Part shown: piece by piece, positions 54,297 through 64,000 of the stretch
How positions within the stretch are numbered: position 1 is the first letter of the stretch
How the letters are laid out: the number at the start of each line of letters is the position of its first letter
NCBI GenBank assembly: GCA_002840435.1
Contig: PHAT01000001.1
Coordinates: 490,300-554,299 of the forward strand
Reading direction: 5' to 3'
Source: Deltaproteobacteria bacterium HGW-Deltaproteobacteria-6
GTDB taxonomy: Bacteria > Desulfobacterota > Syntrophia > Syntrophales > Smithellaceae
DNA: 64,000 bases
Made by a program: the position numbers and the translations under genes
Notes under the pieces: model-generated
Seen by the model: only the letters and a program-made list of their open reading frames with translations
Databases searched by the model: none
Told to the model about the DNA's origin: nothing

Positions 54297-56705
54297 ATGA
54301 CCGAAGAACAAAGTTATAATAATCAAAATAAAACAAACATCATTCCACTTTTGCCTCTCCGGGATGTCGTTGTCTTTCCGCATATGATTGTGCCCTTATT
54401 TGTAGGTCGTGAGAAGTCCATCGCTGCGTTGGAATCCGCCATGAAATATGAAAAAGGGATTTTCATGGTAGCCCAGAAAAACGCGAAAAAAGATGATCCT
54501 GCTGAAGAAGACATTTACCGGGTTGGAACGATCGGCATTATTATTCAATTGCTGCGGCTGCCTGATGGAACGGTAAAAGTGCTGGTTGAAGGTAAAACAC
54601 GCGGTACTATCCAGGAATATCTTAAGAATGATGATTTCTTTCTTGTAAAAGTCGCTGATATTGAAGATGTTGATGATGATCCCAATGATGTCAGAAAACA
54701 GGCACTGATGCGCAGCATCAAAGAATCCTTCGAACTCTATTTGAAACTGAGCAAAAAAGTACATGTGGAAATGATGGGAACAATTGCGGCAATTGAAGAC
54801 CCGTCCAAGCTTGCTGATGTGGTAGTTACACATCTGAATGTGAAGCTGGAAGATAAACAGAAGATCATGGAAATCTATAACATCAGTGAACGGCTGGAAG
54901 CTATTTATTCACTGATGCTCTCTGAGATAGAGATTCTGCAGGTTGAAGAAAAAATTAAGCGCCGCGTCAAAAAGCAGATGGAGAAAACTCAGAAGGATTA
55001 CTATCTGAATGAGCAAATGCGCGCCATTCAGAAAGAAATGGGCGAGAAAGATGATTTCAAGAATGAAATAGCGGATCTTGAAAAGCGTCTCAAGCAAAAG
55101 AAACTCTCCGAAGAAGCCACAAAAAAAGTACGCCAGGAAATTAAAAAACTTCAAATGATGTCGCCCATGTCGGCGGAAGCTACCGTTGTTCGAAATTACA
55201 TCGATTGGCTGTTGGATATGCCATGGTCGGAAGTCACGGAGAATAAGTACACTTTGAAAGAATCGGAAAATATTCTTGATGAAGACCATTATGGCTTGAA
55301 AAAGGTTAAGGAACGGATTATTGAATATCTGGCTGTTCAATCCCTGGTTAAAAAAAATAAGGGACCGATTCTTTGTCTGGTTGGACCTCCCGGTGTTGGG
55401 AAAACGTCAATCGCCAAATCAGTGGCCCGGGCAACAAATCGAAAGTTTGTTCGCATCTCTCTGGGTGGTGTCCGCGATGAAGCGGAAATCCGTGGTCATC
55501 GCAGAACCTATATTGGCGCCATGCCGGGGAAGATCATCCAGTCTCTGAAAAAAGCGGGTTCGAATAATCCCGTCTTCTGTTTGGATGAAGTAGATAAGCT
55601 CAGTTCCGATTTTAGAGGCGATCCCTCTTCAGCGCTGCTTGAGGTGCTTGACCCAGAACAGAATGTTGCATTCAATGATAATTATCTGGATGTTGATTAT
55701 AATTTATCCGATATTATGTTCATCACGACAGCCAACGTACTGCAAACGATACCGGCCCCGTTACAGGACAGAATGGAAGTAATCCGTATTGCCGGTTATA
55801 CCGAACAGGAAAAACTTCAAATTGCAACAAAATTCCTGCTGACAAAGGAAACGGAAGCTAATGGTCTGGTTGCCGATAATATTGAATTTACGAAAGGCGC
55901 CGTGCTGCGCATTATCCGGGAATATACCAGGGAAGCAGGGGTGCGCAATCTGGAGCGGGAGATCGCATCAGTCTGCCGTAAAGTGGCCAAAGAAATAGTC
56001 AGTAACGGCGCCAGGAAAAAAATTATCATCGGCTCTAAAAGCATCCAGAAGTATTTAGGCGTTCCAAAATTCCGGCATGGTGAAACAGAAGAGAAGAATC
56101 AGATTGGATTGACAACCGGATTAGCCTGGACGGAAGTCGGCGGCGAATTGCTGGCGATTGAAGCATCTATCATGGAAGGAACGGGCCGAATGGTCATGAC
56201 AGGTAAACTGGGCGACGTTATGCAGGAATCGGTTCAGGCAGCTCTGACCTATATCCGTGCTAGAGCCGAAAAATTTGGTTTGCCGAAAAACTTTTACAAG
56301 AAAATAGATATTCACGTCCATGTACCTGAGGGAGCGATTCCCAAAGACGGCCCGTCCGCGGGAATTGCAATGGCTACGTCCATTGCATCAGCCCTTATGA
56401 AGAAGAAGGTCCGTGCAGATATGGCAATGACGGGTGAAATAACGTTAAGAGGAAGGGTGTTGCCTATAGGTGGATTAAAAGAAAAGATTCTTGCAGCCCA
56501 CCGTGGGAATATAAAAATGGTCATTATTCCTAAAGACAATGAAAAGGACCTGACGGAAGTACCGCAAAACGTCCAGCACGCCCTGAAAATCGTTTTTGTC
56601 GATCACATTGACGAGGTGCTGGATATCGCATTTGTAAATGATGGCGATGTTTTTAACAATGCTGCAAAAACCGATATGCAGGTTAGCGCCCAGCCTGTGA
56701 ATTAA
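54297..56705 (+). CDS. lon: ATP-dependent protease La (Lon)
   Basis: The 802-residue cytosolic serine protease degrades misfolded and regulatory proteins. It has an N-terminal Lon domain ([26 protein letters not shown]), a coiled middle part, Walker [10 protein letters not shown], and a proteolytic domain with the catalytic Ser in [14 protein letters not shown] and the catalytic Lys in [10 protein letters not shown]. The start ATG at 54297 has AGGA upstream. It closes the protein quality-control block. Confidence 0.97.
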   Translation: MTEEQSYNNQNKTNIIPLLPLRDVVVFPHMIVPLFVGREKSIAALESAMKYEKGIFMVAQKNAKKDDPAEEDIYRVGTIGIIIQLLRLPDGTVKVLVEGKTRGTIQEYLKNDDFFLVKVADIEDVDDDPNDVRKQALMRSIKESFELYLKLSKKVHVEMMGTIAAIEDPSKLADVVVTHLNVKLEDKQKIMEIYNISERLEAIYSLMLSEIEILQVEEKIKRRVKKQMEKTQKDYYLNEQMRAIQKEMGEKDDFKNEIADLEKRLKQKKLSEEATKKVRQEIKKLQMMSPMSAEATVVRNYIDWLLDMPWSEVTENKYTLKESENILDEDHYGLKKVKERIIEYLAVQSLVKKNKGPILCLVGPPGVGKTSIAKSVARATNRKFVRISLGGVRDEAEIRGHRRTYIGAMPGKIIQSLKKAGSNNPVFCLDEVDKLSSDFRGDPSSALLEVLDPEQNVAFNDNYLDVDYNLSDIMFITTANVLQTIPAPLQDRMEVIRIAGYTEQEKLQIATKFLLTKETEANGLVADNIEFTKGAVLRIIREYTREAGVRNLEREIASVCRKVAKEIVSNGARKKIIIGSKSIQKYLGVPKFRHGETEEKNQIGLTTGLAWTEVGGELLAIEASIMEGTGRMVMTGKLGDVMQESVQAALTYIRARAEKFGLPKNFYKKIDIHVHVPEGAIPKDGPSAGIAMATSIASALMKKKVRADMAMTGEITLRGRVLPIGGLKEKILAAHRGNIKMVIIPKDNEKDLTEVPQNVQHALKIVFVDHIDEVLDIAFVNDGDVFNNAAKTDMQVSAQPVN

Positions 56706-56727
56706 CGGAGATTTCTGATTTTATAGC

Positions 56728-56756
56728 TTGACAAGAAATCTCAATATTGCTAGAAG
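56728..56756 (+). promoter_or_regulatory. Promoter of tRNA-Val/tRNA-Asp
   Basis: TTGACA (56728-56733), a 17 bp spacer, then TAGAAG (56751-56756), about 24 bp before tRNA-Val. The -35 lies inside an inverted repeat (GAGATTTC/GAAATCTC) after lon, which may terminate lon transcription. Confidence 0.6.
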
Positions 56757-56780
56757 CCATGCAGCTTTTTTTGGGCATGT

Positions 56781-56856
56781 GGGCGGGTAGCTCAGTTGGA
56801 AGAGCGCCACGCTTACACCGTGGATGTCACAGGTTCGAGCCCTGTCCCGCCTACCA
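56781..56856 (+). tRNA. tRNA-Val (TAC anticodon)
   Basis: 76 nt with acceptor stem GGGCGGG/CCCGCCT (one wobble), D-arm GCTCAGTTGGAAGAGC, anticodon stem CCACG/CGTGG with loop CTTACAC (anticodon TAC), T-arm with GGTTCGAGCC and a genomic CCA. It lies 27 bp before tRNA-Asp. Confidence 0.95.
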
Positions 56857-56883
56857 GAAAAAGAATATGAATAATGATTTTTT

Positions 56884-56960
56884 GGGGTCATAGTTAAGTT
56901 GGTTATAACGCCGGCCTGTCACGCCGGAGGGCAGGGGTTCAAGTCCCCTTGGCCCCGCCA
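56884..56960 (+). tRNA. tRNA-Asp (GTC anticodon)
   Basis: 77 nt with acceptor stem GGGGTCA/TGGCCCC, anticodon stem CCGGC/GCCGG and loop CTGTCAC (anticodon GTC), T-arm GGGGTTCAAGTCCCC, discriminator G and CCA. A strong terminator follows 10 bp later. Confidence 0.95.
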
Positions 56961-56969
56961 TAAAATCAA

Positions 56970-57001
56970 AGGGAGTCGGCTTATTGCGGCTCCCTTTTTT
57001 T
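56970..57001 (+). terminator. Terminator after tRNA-Val/tRNA-Asp
   Basis: Stem AGGGAGTCG (56970-56978) / CGGCTCCCT (56987-56995), 9 bp with one wobble, 8 nt loop, then seven Ts. Confidence 0.85.
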
Positions 57002-57095
57002 GTGATACATTCTTTCGATAAGGGTGATTGACATAATCTGTTGAGCATGTTTAATAAGTATCTAAATTATTATCGAAAAAGAGGTTGCAGGAAAA

Positions 57096-57968
57096 GTGGA
57101 TTATGAAGGAATGATCATACGCCCGCCCAGTGAGGCGCATAGTTTGCTTTTGCAGGTTACTGTAGGCTGTTCACACAACCGATGCACGTTCTGCGGCACA
57201 TACCGGCAAAAGAAATTCAAGATAAAATCCATGGAACGGATAGAGAAGGATTTGCGGGAAGCCGGAAGTTACGGCCATATTGAAAAGCTTTTCTTGTGCG
57301 ACGGAGACGCGCTAATTATACCTCAACCCAGACTGGAAGAAATTCTGTTCATGATAAAACGCTATCTTCCGAAACAGGAACGGATTGGCAGCTATGCTAA
57401 TGCAAAAAGTATTTTGAGAAAATCGATTGATGATCTAAAAAAACTCAGCGAACTGGGTTTAAAAATTATTTATTTAGGCGTGGAAACGGGTAATGCCGAA
57501 TTACTCAAGAATATTGACAAAGGTGCAACACGCGAACAAATGGTCGAAGCGGCAAAGCGCATCCATGAAGCAGGTATCGAGCTTTCGGCGACGGTAATTC
57601 TTGGTGTAGGCGGCATTGAAAAAAGCATCGAACATGCCATGGATACGGCGAGTCTTCTGACAGACATGGATCCGGATTATGTGGGTGCGTTGACGCTCAT
57701 GCTCGTGCCCCAAACACCTCTTTACAATGATTACATGTCCGGACGATTTGTTCTCCCGGATAAAATTGGATTTATCCGGGAATTGCATTTGATGATTGCC
57801 CACTCTAATCTTACAGACTGCTATTTTACATCCAATCACGCATCCAACTATCTACCGATCAAAGCGCGTTTACCACGGCAGAAAGAAATAATATTAAAAA
57901 TGATCGCTTCAGTTATTGATGAAAAAGATTTGAGCAGAATGCGGCCTGAGTATTTACGCGGACTATGA
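57096..57968 (+). CDS. Radical SAM protein (CX4CX2C variant)
   Basis: A 290-residue radical SAM enzyme. VTVGCSHNRCTFCGTYR carries the [4Fe-4S] cysteines (C25, C30, C33) with C-x4-C-x2-C spacing rather than the usual C-x3-C-x2-C. The TIM-barrel core includes KLFLCDGDALII and LKIIYLGVETGNAELLKNI (SAM-binding region). No extra iron-sulfur or B12 domain is seen. Start is GTG at 57096 with AGGA upstream. Reaction unknown; homologues are often annotated as coproporphyrinogen-oxidase-like or Elp3-like. Confidence 0.82.
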   Translation: MDYEGMIIRPPSEAHSLLLQVTVGCSHNRCTFCGTYRQKKFKIKSMERIEKDLREAGSYGHIEKLFLCDGDALIIPQPRLEEILFMIKRYLPKQERIGSYANAKSILRKSIDDLKKLSELGLKIIYLGVETGNAELLKNIDKGATREQMVEAAKRIHEAGIELSATVILGVGGIEKSIEHAMDTASLLTDMDPDYVGALTLMLVPQTPLYNDYMSGRFVLPDKIGFIRELHLMIAHSNLTDCYFTSNHASNYLPIKARLPRQKEIILKMIASVIDEKDLSRMRPEYLRGL

Positions 57969-57991
57969 TCTCGTGAGAAATTATAACGGAC

Positions 57992-58816
57992 ATGAAGAAA
58001 ATTTCTAATGTATTTTTCTGGCACAAACAGGAACATATTCGCCGTGAAATATTTTCGATATTGGCCAAAGGTCAGAAAAGCGGCGTTTTGGATGATGCCT
58101 CCAGAAAGATGATCGAAAATATTCTGGATTTTACATCGATCCTGGTACGGGAGATTATGATTCCACGAACGGACATCGTTTCGATCAGTGCGGATGACAC
58201 GCCGGAAGAAATTATCAGGGAACTTGCCAAAGCCTGTTATACACGAATTCCCGTACATCGGGGGTCGATTGATAATATCATCGGCATATTGAATGTTAAA
58301 GACCTGCTCAAATCCTGGTCGCAGAATATGACAACCGTAGATATTCTGTCCCATCTGACAAAGCCCTATTACATTCCGGAAACGAAAAATGCTCATTTAT
58401 TGTTTTACGAGTTTAAAAACAATAAAAAACATATTGCTATTGTCATCGATGAATATGGCGGTACGTCCGGGCTTATCACCCTTGAGGATTTACTGGAAGA
58501 GATTGTCGGTGATATCCGGGATGAACATGAAGAAAATACCGATGGCGAAGACATTATCCAAACTGTTGAGGGGGCCATTATCGTTGACGGCCGCACAGAA
58601 ATTGAAAAGATTGAGGAATACCTGAATATCAGCCTGGAAAGAGGCAGGTATGAAACGATCAGCGGTCTTATTTTAAATACGATTCGAAGAATCCCGCATC
58701 AGGGAGAAATATTTCAAATAGAAGGAATGAATATTACCATCGAAAATGCTGATGAGCGTACTATCAAAAAAGTAAAAATAAAAAAAATGGATGATGATAA
58801 TTTAAATGAAAAATAA
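57992..58816 (+). CDS. corC: CorC/HlyC-type CBS domain protein
   Basis: A 274-residue protein with two CBS domains (IMIPRTDIVSISADDTPEEIIREL... and MTTVDILSHLTKPYYIPETKN...) and a C-terminal CorC_HlyC transporter-associated domain (EDIIQTVEGAIIVDGRTEIEKIEEYL). There is no membrane domain, so it is the cytosolic CorC (YbeX) type. It overlaps lnt by 11 bp. In E. coli ybeX sits with ybeY and lnt; here ybeY is 5 kb away at the window edge. Confidence 0.9.
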   Translation: MKKISNVFFWHKQEHIRREIFSILAKGQKSGVLDDASRKMIENILDFTSILVREIMIPRTDIVSISADDTPEEIIRELAKACYTRIPVHRGSIDNIIGILNVKDLLKSWSQNMTTVDILSHLTKPYYIPETKNAHLLFYEFKNNKKHIAIVIDEYGGTSGLITLEDLLEEIVGDIRDEHEENTDGEDIIQTVEGAIIVDGRTEIEKIEEYLNISLERGRYETISGLILNTIRRIPHQGEIFQIEGMNITIENADERTIKKVKIKKMDDDNLNEK

Positions 58817-60374
58817 ATACTCAAAAACCATACCGGATCCTTCAGACAAGAAACTCAATAGCCGGAGCATTTATTTTGCCTTACTCAGCGGCATTTTTCT
58901 TTTTTTATCATTTCCAAAATTCGGATTGGGATTCATAGCCTGGATTTCTTTTGTTCCTCTGTTTATTGCCCTGCGGGATGTCTCATCTTTGCGCAGAGCA
59001 TTGTTTTTGGGATGGATTACAGGCCTTTCGGCATGTACTGGAATTCTTTACTGGATTGCATATGTCATTGTGAATTACGGCAATCTTCCCCTGTATCTGG
59101 GGGTGATGATCATGCTGTTGCTTGCCTGCTATCTAAGCATCTATTTTGCTTTATTTGCCGCAGGAATAGTATATTTACGAAAAAAGGTTCCTCTGTATCT
59201 TGTTGCACCGGTCTTATGGGTCTGTCTGGAATATGCAAAGTCAAAGTTGTTTACCGGATTCCCTTGGGAAAATCTGGGTTATTCACAGTTTAGTAATATA
59301 TTTTTCATTCAGAGTGCAGATATTGCGGGTGTATTTGGAATTTCATTTCTGATTATTCTTTTAAATGTCGCATTTTTTGAAATCATTGCACAAAGAACAA
59401 AAAAGTCTTTCGTCCTTGCCACGATTGTGTTGTTTATATGGTCGGGTGTTTATGGATATGGTATCTTGAGGATAAATCAGATCAACAAAGCTTTAAAAGA
59501 GGTTCCTGAAATGGATGTATCCCTGATTCAGGGAAACATCGATCAATCGATCAAATGGAATACGAATTTTCAAAAAGAAACCATCAATATTTACGAGGAA
59601 CTGTCTTTACGTCGTCCTGCGGCCAATGGGGGCTTGATGGTCTGGCCGGAAACAGCCGTGCCTTTTAACTTTCAGGATGAAAACGAATTGCAGCGTCAGG
59701 TAAAGGAGCTGCCGGTTAAAACAAAAAGCTGGTTCATCTTCGGTTCTATGAGCTATGCGACGGGAACCAATAATACCGATTATTTCAACAGTGCCTATTT
59801 GCTTTCTCCACAAGGCAAGATTAATGGTAGATATGACAAGGTACATCTCGTCCCTTACGGAGAATATGTGCCGCTAAGGACGTTGTTCCCCTTTATCAGC
59901 AGCCTTGCTGCGGGAATCGGTGATTTTGCCGAGGGAAAAGGTTTTTATCCTTTGGCCATGGGTGACAGAAAAATTGGTGTGATGATCTGTTACGAAGGCA
60001 TTTTGCCGGAAGCAGCCAGAATGTATAAGAATGCTGCCGCCGAATTACTGGTAAATATTACCAATGATGCCTGGTTTGGAAAAACATCGGCCCCCTATCA
60101 ACACCTGTCCATGTCTGTTTTCAGAGCAGTGGAAACACGGCTCTATCTTGTACGCGCCGCGAATACCGGCATCTCTGCAATAGTTGATCCGACCGGAAAG
60201 ATTATTGCACAAACCGAAATATTTAAAAAAGACTCGATTCATGGTCGCGTTAAGTTTATTATGTTGCCGACTTTTTACGCGAGATATGGCGATTTACTGG
60301 TGGGGGTCAGTTTTATATGTCTGGCCGGTTTTTTCTTATGGAGTTTTAAGGGGAGGAAAAGAAATGTCAGTTGA
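58806..60374 (+). CDS. lnt: Apolipoprotein N-acyltransferase
   Basis: Inner-membrane enzyme that N-acylates the mature lipoprotein cysteine. The 522-residue protein has about six N-terminal membrane helices and a periplasmic nitrilase-fold domain whose E-K-C triad is visible: MVWPETAVPF (Glu), GRYDKVHLVPYGEYVP (Lys) and IGVMICYEGILPE (Cys). It matches the usual length. It overlaps corC and the start of prfB by 11 bp each, so these three form an operon. Confidence 0.95.
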   Translation: MKNKYSKTIPDPSDKKLNSRSIYFALLSGIFLFLSFPKFGLGFIAWISFVPLFIALRDVSSLRRALFLGWITGLSACTGILYWIAYVIVNYGNLPLYLGVMIMLLLACYLSIYFALFAAGIVYLRKKVPLYLVAPVLWVCLEYAKSKLFTGFPWENLGYSQFSNIFFIQSADIAGVFGISFLIILLNVAFFEIIAQRTKKSFVLATIVLFIWSGVYGYGILRINQINKALKEVPEMDVSLIQGNIDQSIKWNTNFQKETINIYEELSLRRPAANGGLMVWPETAVPFNFQDENELQRQVKELPVKTKSWFIFGSMSYATGTNNTDYFNSAYLLSPQGKINGRYDKVHLVPYGEYVPLRTLFPFISSLAAGIGDFAEGKGFYPLAMGDRKIGVMICYEGILPEAARMYKNAAAELLVNITNDAWFGKTSAPYQHLSMSVFRAVETRLYLVRAANTGISAIVDPTGKIIAQTEIFKKDSIHGRVKFIMLPTFYARYGDLLVGVSFICLAGFFLWSFKGRKRNVS

Positions 60375-61504
60375 AAACATGCAGGAAGTCATCAGCGATT
60401 TGAAAAGAAGAATTCAATATGTCGGAGAATGTCTTTGACGTCGACGAACTGGAATTAAAAGTTAAAGATCTGGAAATTTTATCCACGAAAAAAGATTTCT
60501 GGGATGATCAGGAGAAAGCCCGATCCATCCTGCAGAAAAAAACGAAATTATCCGACTCGCTTTCGCACTGGAAAAGATTTCAACGCCAGATAACGGATTC
60601 TGAAAACTTATGGATTATTGCCTCTGAAGAAAAAGACGAACAGGTTCTGAACGATCTCGCTTCTGAGCTGGAGCAGTTGTCTTCCGATGTTAAGCTAGAA
60701 GAACTCAAAATGATGCTCGCAAGCGAGCAGGACCCGATGAATGCAATTATATCGATTCATGCCGGTGCGGGCGGAACGGAAGCACAGGACTGGGCGGAAA
60801 TGCTGCTTCGCATGTATCTGCGCTGGGCTGAAAAAAGAAATTACAAAACAAATATTATTGATTATTTGCCCGGGGATGAAGCCGGCGTCAAAAGCGTATC
60901 TTTCACACTGGAAGGCGAATATGCCTATGGTTATGCAAAGGCTGAAATCGGGATTCATCGACTGGTCCGTATTTCACCATTTGATGCGGGAGCCAGACGT
61001 CATACCTCCTTTGCTTCCGTATTTGTATATCCTGAAGTCGATGATGAAATAAAAATAGAGATCAATGAAGATGATCTGAGAATTGATACCTTCCGATCGG
61101 GAGGCAAAGGCGGACAGCATGTCAATAAAACGGATTCTGCTGTCAGAATTACCCATTTGCCGACAGGTATTGTCGTTCAGTGTCAGAATGAAAGATCTCA
61201 ACATAAGAATAAAGCAATGGCCATGAAATATCTAAAATCCAGGCTCTATGAAAGAGAGCTCGAACAGAAGAATGAAAAGCTCGACGAAGAAAATAAACTG
61301 AAAAAAGATATCGCCTGGGGCAGTCAGATTCGTTCCTATGTTTTACATCCATACAAAATGGTTAAAGATCATCGGACGAATCTGGAAACCGGCAATACTC
61401 AGAAAGTACTGGACGGAGATATCGATGATTTTATCCAAGCTTACCTCATGTTTATCGGGAATCGGGGATCGAATCCACCCGGTATCGGCCAGATAAATAA
61501 ATAA
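60364..61504 (+). CDS. prfB: Peptide chain release factor 2 (programmed +1 frameshift)
   Basis: RF2 releases polypeptides at UGA and UAA. A first frame starts at ATG 60364 and ends after 24 codons at CTT-TGA (TGA at 60436-60438). Synthesis continues in the +1 frame from GAC at 60437 to 61504. CTTTGAC is the classic slippery stop of prfB, with GGAG upstream as the internal Shine-Dalgarno. The full product is about 379 residues. RF2 signatures are ISPFDAGARRHTSFAS (SPF tripeptide) and RSGGKGGQHVNKTDSA (GGQ). The start overlaps the lnt stop by 11 bp. Confidence 0.95.
60434..60439 (+). other. prfB programmed frameshift site
   Basis: The sequence CTTTGAC spans 60433-60439. In-frame UGA stops translation when RF2 is plentiful; the ribosome slips +1 on CUU when RF2 is scarce, giving autoregulation. 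A GGAG upstream of the slip codon is the usual stimulator, here spaced about 5-6 bases instead of 3. Confidence 0.9.
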
Positions 61505-61665
61505 TAATACATGAGATTATTATTATTGTTTTGGTTAATACATAAAATATGCTATAAATCGCAACAATATTATATTTGCTCGGGGAAGAAACAGAGTGGA
61601 TTATTCTTCGCTCGGAGAAACAATGTGTTTAATGATGAAATCAAAAAAATCAGGAGACCTCGTAC

Positions 61666-63618
61666 ATGCTGAAATGTAAAAAATATATTCCATATATCTG
61701 CCTTATACTCTGCTTGAATGTTGCCATTTTACTGTTGACCGGCTTTCGGGTTCAAGCCGAGATTGATCATCTGAATGACATCCACATGAGTAACAAGATA
61801 GCAGCTAATAACCAAAATCTCATTTTGTCGCAAATGACGGTTAATTCTGACAAGGACAATCTATCGGATGATTCAAAAGAAGATTCAGCCGCTGAAGATG
61901 TTAAAGCAGGAGTTGAAGAAGAGCAGGATCTGATGGAAAATGCCCTTGAATTACTCGAAATGGCTGACAACTACTGGAAAAACGGTGATATCGAAAATAC
62001 CTTAAATCAACTGGATAAAGCCTATGCTTTACTTCTGGACACGAATGGCGATGTGGAAATTGCCAGACAGAAGGATGATCTACGCCTCTTGATTTCCCGG
62101 CGTATCCTGGCAGTTTATTCATCTCAGCAGACGCGTACAAATGGTAAAGCCAGTGAGATCCCTCTTTCAATGAATGCCGATATTGAAAAAGAGATTCGTT
62201 CATTCCAGGGCCCGGAAAGGGAATTCTTTATATCTTCATATCATCGATCCGGAATGTACAAGGAAATTATTGTCGCTGAATTAAAAAAAGCAGGTGTGCC
62301 TGAAGAACTTTTCTGGCTGCCTCTGGTAGAGAGCGGTTTTAAAGTGAGCGCTTATTCCCGCGCCAGGGCTCTTGGTTTGTGGCAGTTTATCCCCTCAACA
62401 GGTTATAAATTCGGTTTGACACGTGATGAATGGGTAGACGAGCGCATGGATGTTTTAAAGTCCACTCATGCTGCCATTGCTTATTTAAAAGAACTTCACT
62501 CCATGTTTGGTGATTGGATGACTGTTCTGGCATCTTATAACTGCGGTGAGGGTAGGGTGTTGCGAGTTATATCCAGACAACATATAAATTATTTTGACCG
62601 TTTCTGGGATCTGTATTCTAAATTACCCAATGAAACGGCTCGTTATGTTCCGCGCTTTCTTGCAACGTTACACATTATTAAAAATCCCGGCAAGTATGGA
62701 TTTGACTTAAAACCAACAGCAGATTCTTTGATAAATTATGAATCGGTCAAAATCAACAAAATGATGAAGCTGTCGGATTTAGCATCCAAAATGGAAGTGT
62801 CCGAAGACGTTATTAACATACTCAACGCTGAACTCAGATACAGAACAACGCCTAATCATGAATATACCATCAAAATTCCCAAAGACTCCATCCAGAAGTT
62901 TAATTTGGTTTATAACGATATTCCGGAAACGGAAAGGCCGATGTTCAGTTACAGAAGCAAAAGCAGTGGCAGCCGTTCCTCTTATATCAGACATCGCGTT
63001 CGGCCTGGTGAAACAGTGGCGTCTATAGCGAAAAGATACCGGGTGTCCTCTCAATCGATATTTCAGTCCAATCGCATCAATAAGCAGAAGAGATTGGCAA
63101 AAGGTAGAATTATTCGAATCCCGATTGACGGCGTAGAAACAGCAAGCGTAAAGCAAAAACCTGCCGGCAGTGGTAAAAATACTGCAGCTCGTAAAACGTC
63201 CGGTTCAACCCAGGCGCAAACATACAAAGTGAAAAAGGGCGATTCTCTGCTCAGTATCGCTAACAAATTTCATATCCCCGTGGCCAAACTCAAAAAAATG
63301 AATAATTTAAAAACAAATTCCATTCAGGCAGGACGGAAACTGAAAATATCACATGAGGATGTCAGTGATAATAGCGAAGGACAACAGATAAAGGACAATA
63401 ATTTAGTAAAGTCCGCGGGAAAACAGAATGTTGTCGGTAAAACGTTGACGGATAAAGATGTCGCTCAGTTGGGTACCAACAAGCATATTGTTACCAAAGG
63501 CGAAAGCCTGTCCATTATTTCCAAAAAATACAAAATTGAAATGGCGAAATTAGTACAGATGAATAATCTGTCCGATAATAATTCAATTACACCGGGACAG
63601 GTTCTTATTGTTAAATAG
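61666..63618 (+). CDS. MltD-like membrane-bound lytic transglycosylase with three LysM domains
   Basis: Peptidoglycan-cleaving enzyme. A signal sequence (residues 1-32) leads to a charged helical region (60-160), an SLT domain (about 180-330, catalytic Glu222 in LPLVESGF; LGLWQFIPSTGYKFG; LASYNCGEGRV) and three LysM domains near residues 443-487, 519-562 and 607-649. These bind the glycan chains. The 650-residue length is larger than E. coli MltD (about 450). Start is ATG 61666. The only gap of note is a low-complexity linker between LysM 1 and 2. A convergent ybeY follows. Confidence 0.92.
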   Translation: MLKCKKYIPYICLILCLNVAILLLTGFRVQAEIDHLNDIHMSNKIAANNQNLILSQMTVNSDKDNLSDDSKEDSAAEDVKAGVEEEQDLMENALELLEMADNYWKNGDIENTLNQLDKAYALLLDTNGDVEIARQKDDLRLLISRRILAVYSSQQTRTNGKASEIPLSMNADIEKEIRSFQGPEREFFISSYHRSGMYKEIIVAELKKAGVPEELFWLPLVESGFKVSAYSRARALGLWQFIPSTGYKFGLTRDEWVDERMDVLKSTHAAIAYLKELHSMFGDWMTVLASYNCGEGRVLRVISRQHINYFDRFWDLYSKLPNETARYVPRFLATLHIIKNPGKYGFDLKPTADSLINYESVKINKMMKLSDLASKMEVSEDVINILNAELRYRTTPNHEYTIKIPKDSIQKFNLVYNDIPETERPMFSYRSKSSGSRSSYIRHRVRPGETVASIAKRYRVSSQSIFQSNRINKQKRLAKGRIIRIPIDGVETASVKQKPAGSGKNTAARKTSGSTQAQTYKVKKGDSLLSIANKFHIPVAKLKKMNNLKTNSIQAGRKLKISHEDVSDNSEGQQIKDNNLVKSAGKQNVVGKTLTDKDVAQLGTNKHIVTKGESLSIISKKYKIEMAKLVQMNNLSDNNSITPGQVLIVK

Positions 63619-63632
63619 AAGCACTGAACAAG

Positions 63633-64000
63633 CTAGACATCATCAGATTTTGTTAATAATTGAAAAAGTTCATTTTCTTTTCTTTTCATTTTAAGAGCAT
63701 TAGCCTTAGACGTATTGACGTGGTTATAGCCTAAGAGATGCAAAAGCCCATGGATGATCAGGAACAGGATCTCTTCATCAAAGGTGAGATGGCCCTTCTT
63801 CGCATCCCGGCTTGCAGTGTCAACGGAAATAACGACATCCCCCAGCAGTTCAGGATTGATGCCGCCGAATTCACCTTCTTGAAGAGAAAAGGAAATAACA
63901 TTGGTGGGTCGGTCTTTTGATAAGTATATCTTATTGATGATCTGAATAGCCGCGTCATCGACAAAAGTAATGCTGATTTCCTTATTCGCGCAATCCAACA
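63633..64000 (-). CDS. ybeY: Endoribonuclease YbeY (partial, N-terminus outside window)
   Basis: Single-strand endoribonuclease involved in rRNA maturation. The visible 122 residues include the zinc motif HGLLHLLGYNH and the flanking SFSLQEG, GDVVISVDTA. YbeY is about 150 residues long and the beginning (about 30 residues) is missing to the right, so the first codons seen here are internal. Its expected neighbour is a PhoH-like gene beyond the edge. Confidence 0.9.
   Translation of the reverse strand, partial: LDCANKEISITFVDDAAIQIINKIYLSKDRPTNVISFSLQEGEFGGINPELLGDVVISVDTASRDAKKGHLTFDEEILFLIIHGLLHLLGYNHVNTSKANALKMKRKENELFQLLTKSDDV

Noticed and set aside
61503-61535. AT-only hairpin (AATAATAAT / ATTATTATT) after prfB
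   Set aside because: Almost entirely A and T pairs, so it would be unstable; not counted as a terminator.
1-64000. CRISPR arrays, prophage genes, transposases, toxin-antitoxin pairs and plasmid-type replication origins
   Set aside because: I looked for regularly spaced repeats, integrase or transposase motifs and replication genes by eye and found none.

Overview
The window looks like chromosome from a Gram-negative, anaerobic deltaproteobacterium, with Syntrophales (Syntrophus/Smithella-like) as best guess. This is inferred from gene content and family flavour: ABC-exported surface polysaccharide, PilX/PilW-type minor pilins, tig-clpP-clpX-lon, ybeY/corC/lnt, and a frameshifted prfB. No search was run. 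Coding density is high, with short gaps and many 1-17 bp gene overlaps. The only mobile-like signal is one small REP/MITE-like palindromic repeat.

Layout. (1) 1-15366, minus strand: a surface-polysaccharide operon with a Wzm/Wzt ABC exporter, glycosyltransferases, five methyltransferases, a pyruvyltransferase, a DegT-type aminotransferase and a cupin. Upstream lie an autoregulated-looking wHTH regulator and a polyprenyl-type GT2. A divergent nucleotide-sugar dehydrogenase (15627-16976) probably feeds it. (2) 17018-24808: two divergent, paralogous minor-pilin cassettes. One ends in a 716-residue L-lectin/BACON/Ig-like secreted protein; in the other the PilX-like protein carries its own C-terminal beta-rich domain. 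An HD-domain protein follows. (3) 26002-30102: leucyl aminopeptidase, two Opp/Dpp-type ATPases without permeases, and an alpha/beta hydrolase, then a cold-shock gene between two terminators.

(4) 30686-35038: miaA, an unusual GT2-like protein, a PpiC lipoprotein and an MBL-fold hydrolase. (5) 35041-36890: a DUF2520 dehydrogenase-panB operon behind a leader with mutually exclusive hairpins, the best candidate regulatory RNA here. (6) 36971-44918: gph, tilS, ftsH, folP, acpS, tsaE, lysC and a ComEA-like protein, then a convergent lytic transglycosylase. (7) 45758-50418: tRNA-Pro, a gene-poor stretch, a SulP transporter, and a PAS-PAS-HD-GYP protein with a degenerate RsbW-like partner. (8) 50949-64000: tRNA-Leu, tig-clpP-clpX-lon, tRNA-Val and tRNA-Asp, a radical SAM protein, corC-lnt-prfB (+1 frameshift), an MltD-like LysM transglycosylase and truncated ybeY.

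The most novel parts are the mirrored pilin cassettes with the lectin-like putative adhesin (region 2), the pan leader with its DUF2520 partner (region 5), and the operator of the polysaccharide regulator (region 1). The rest is mostly conserved housekeeping.
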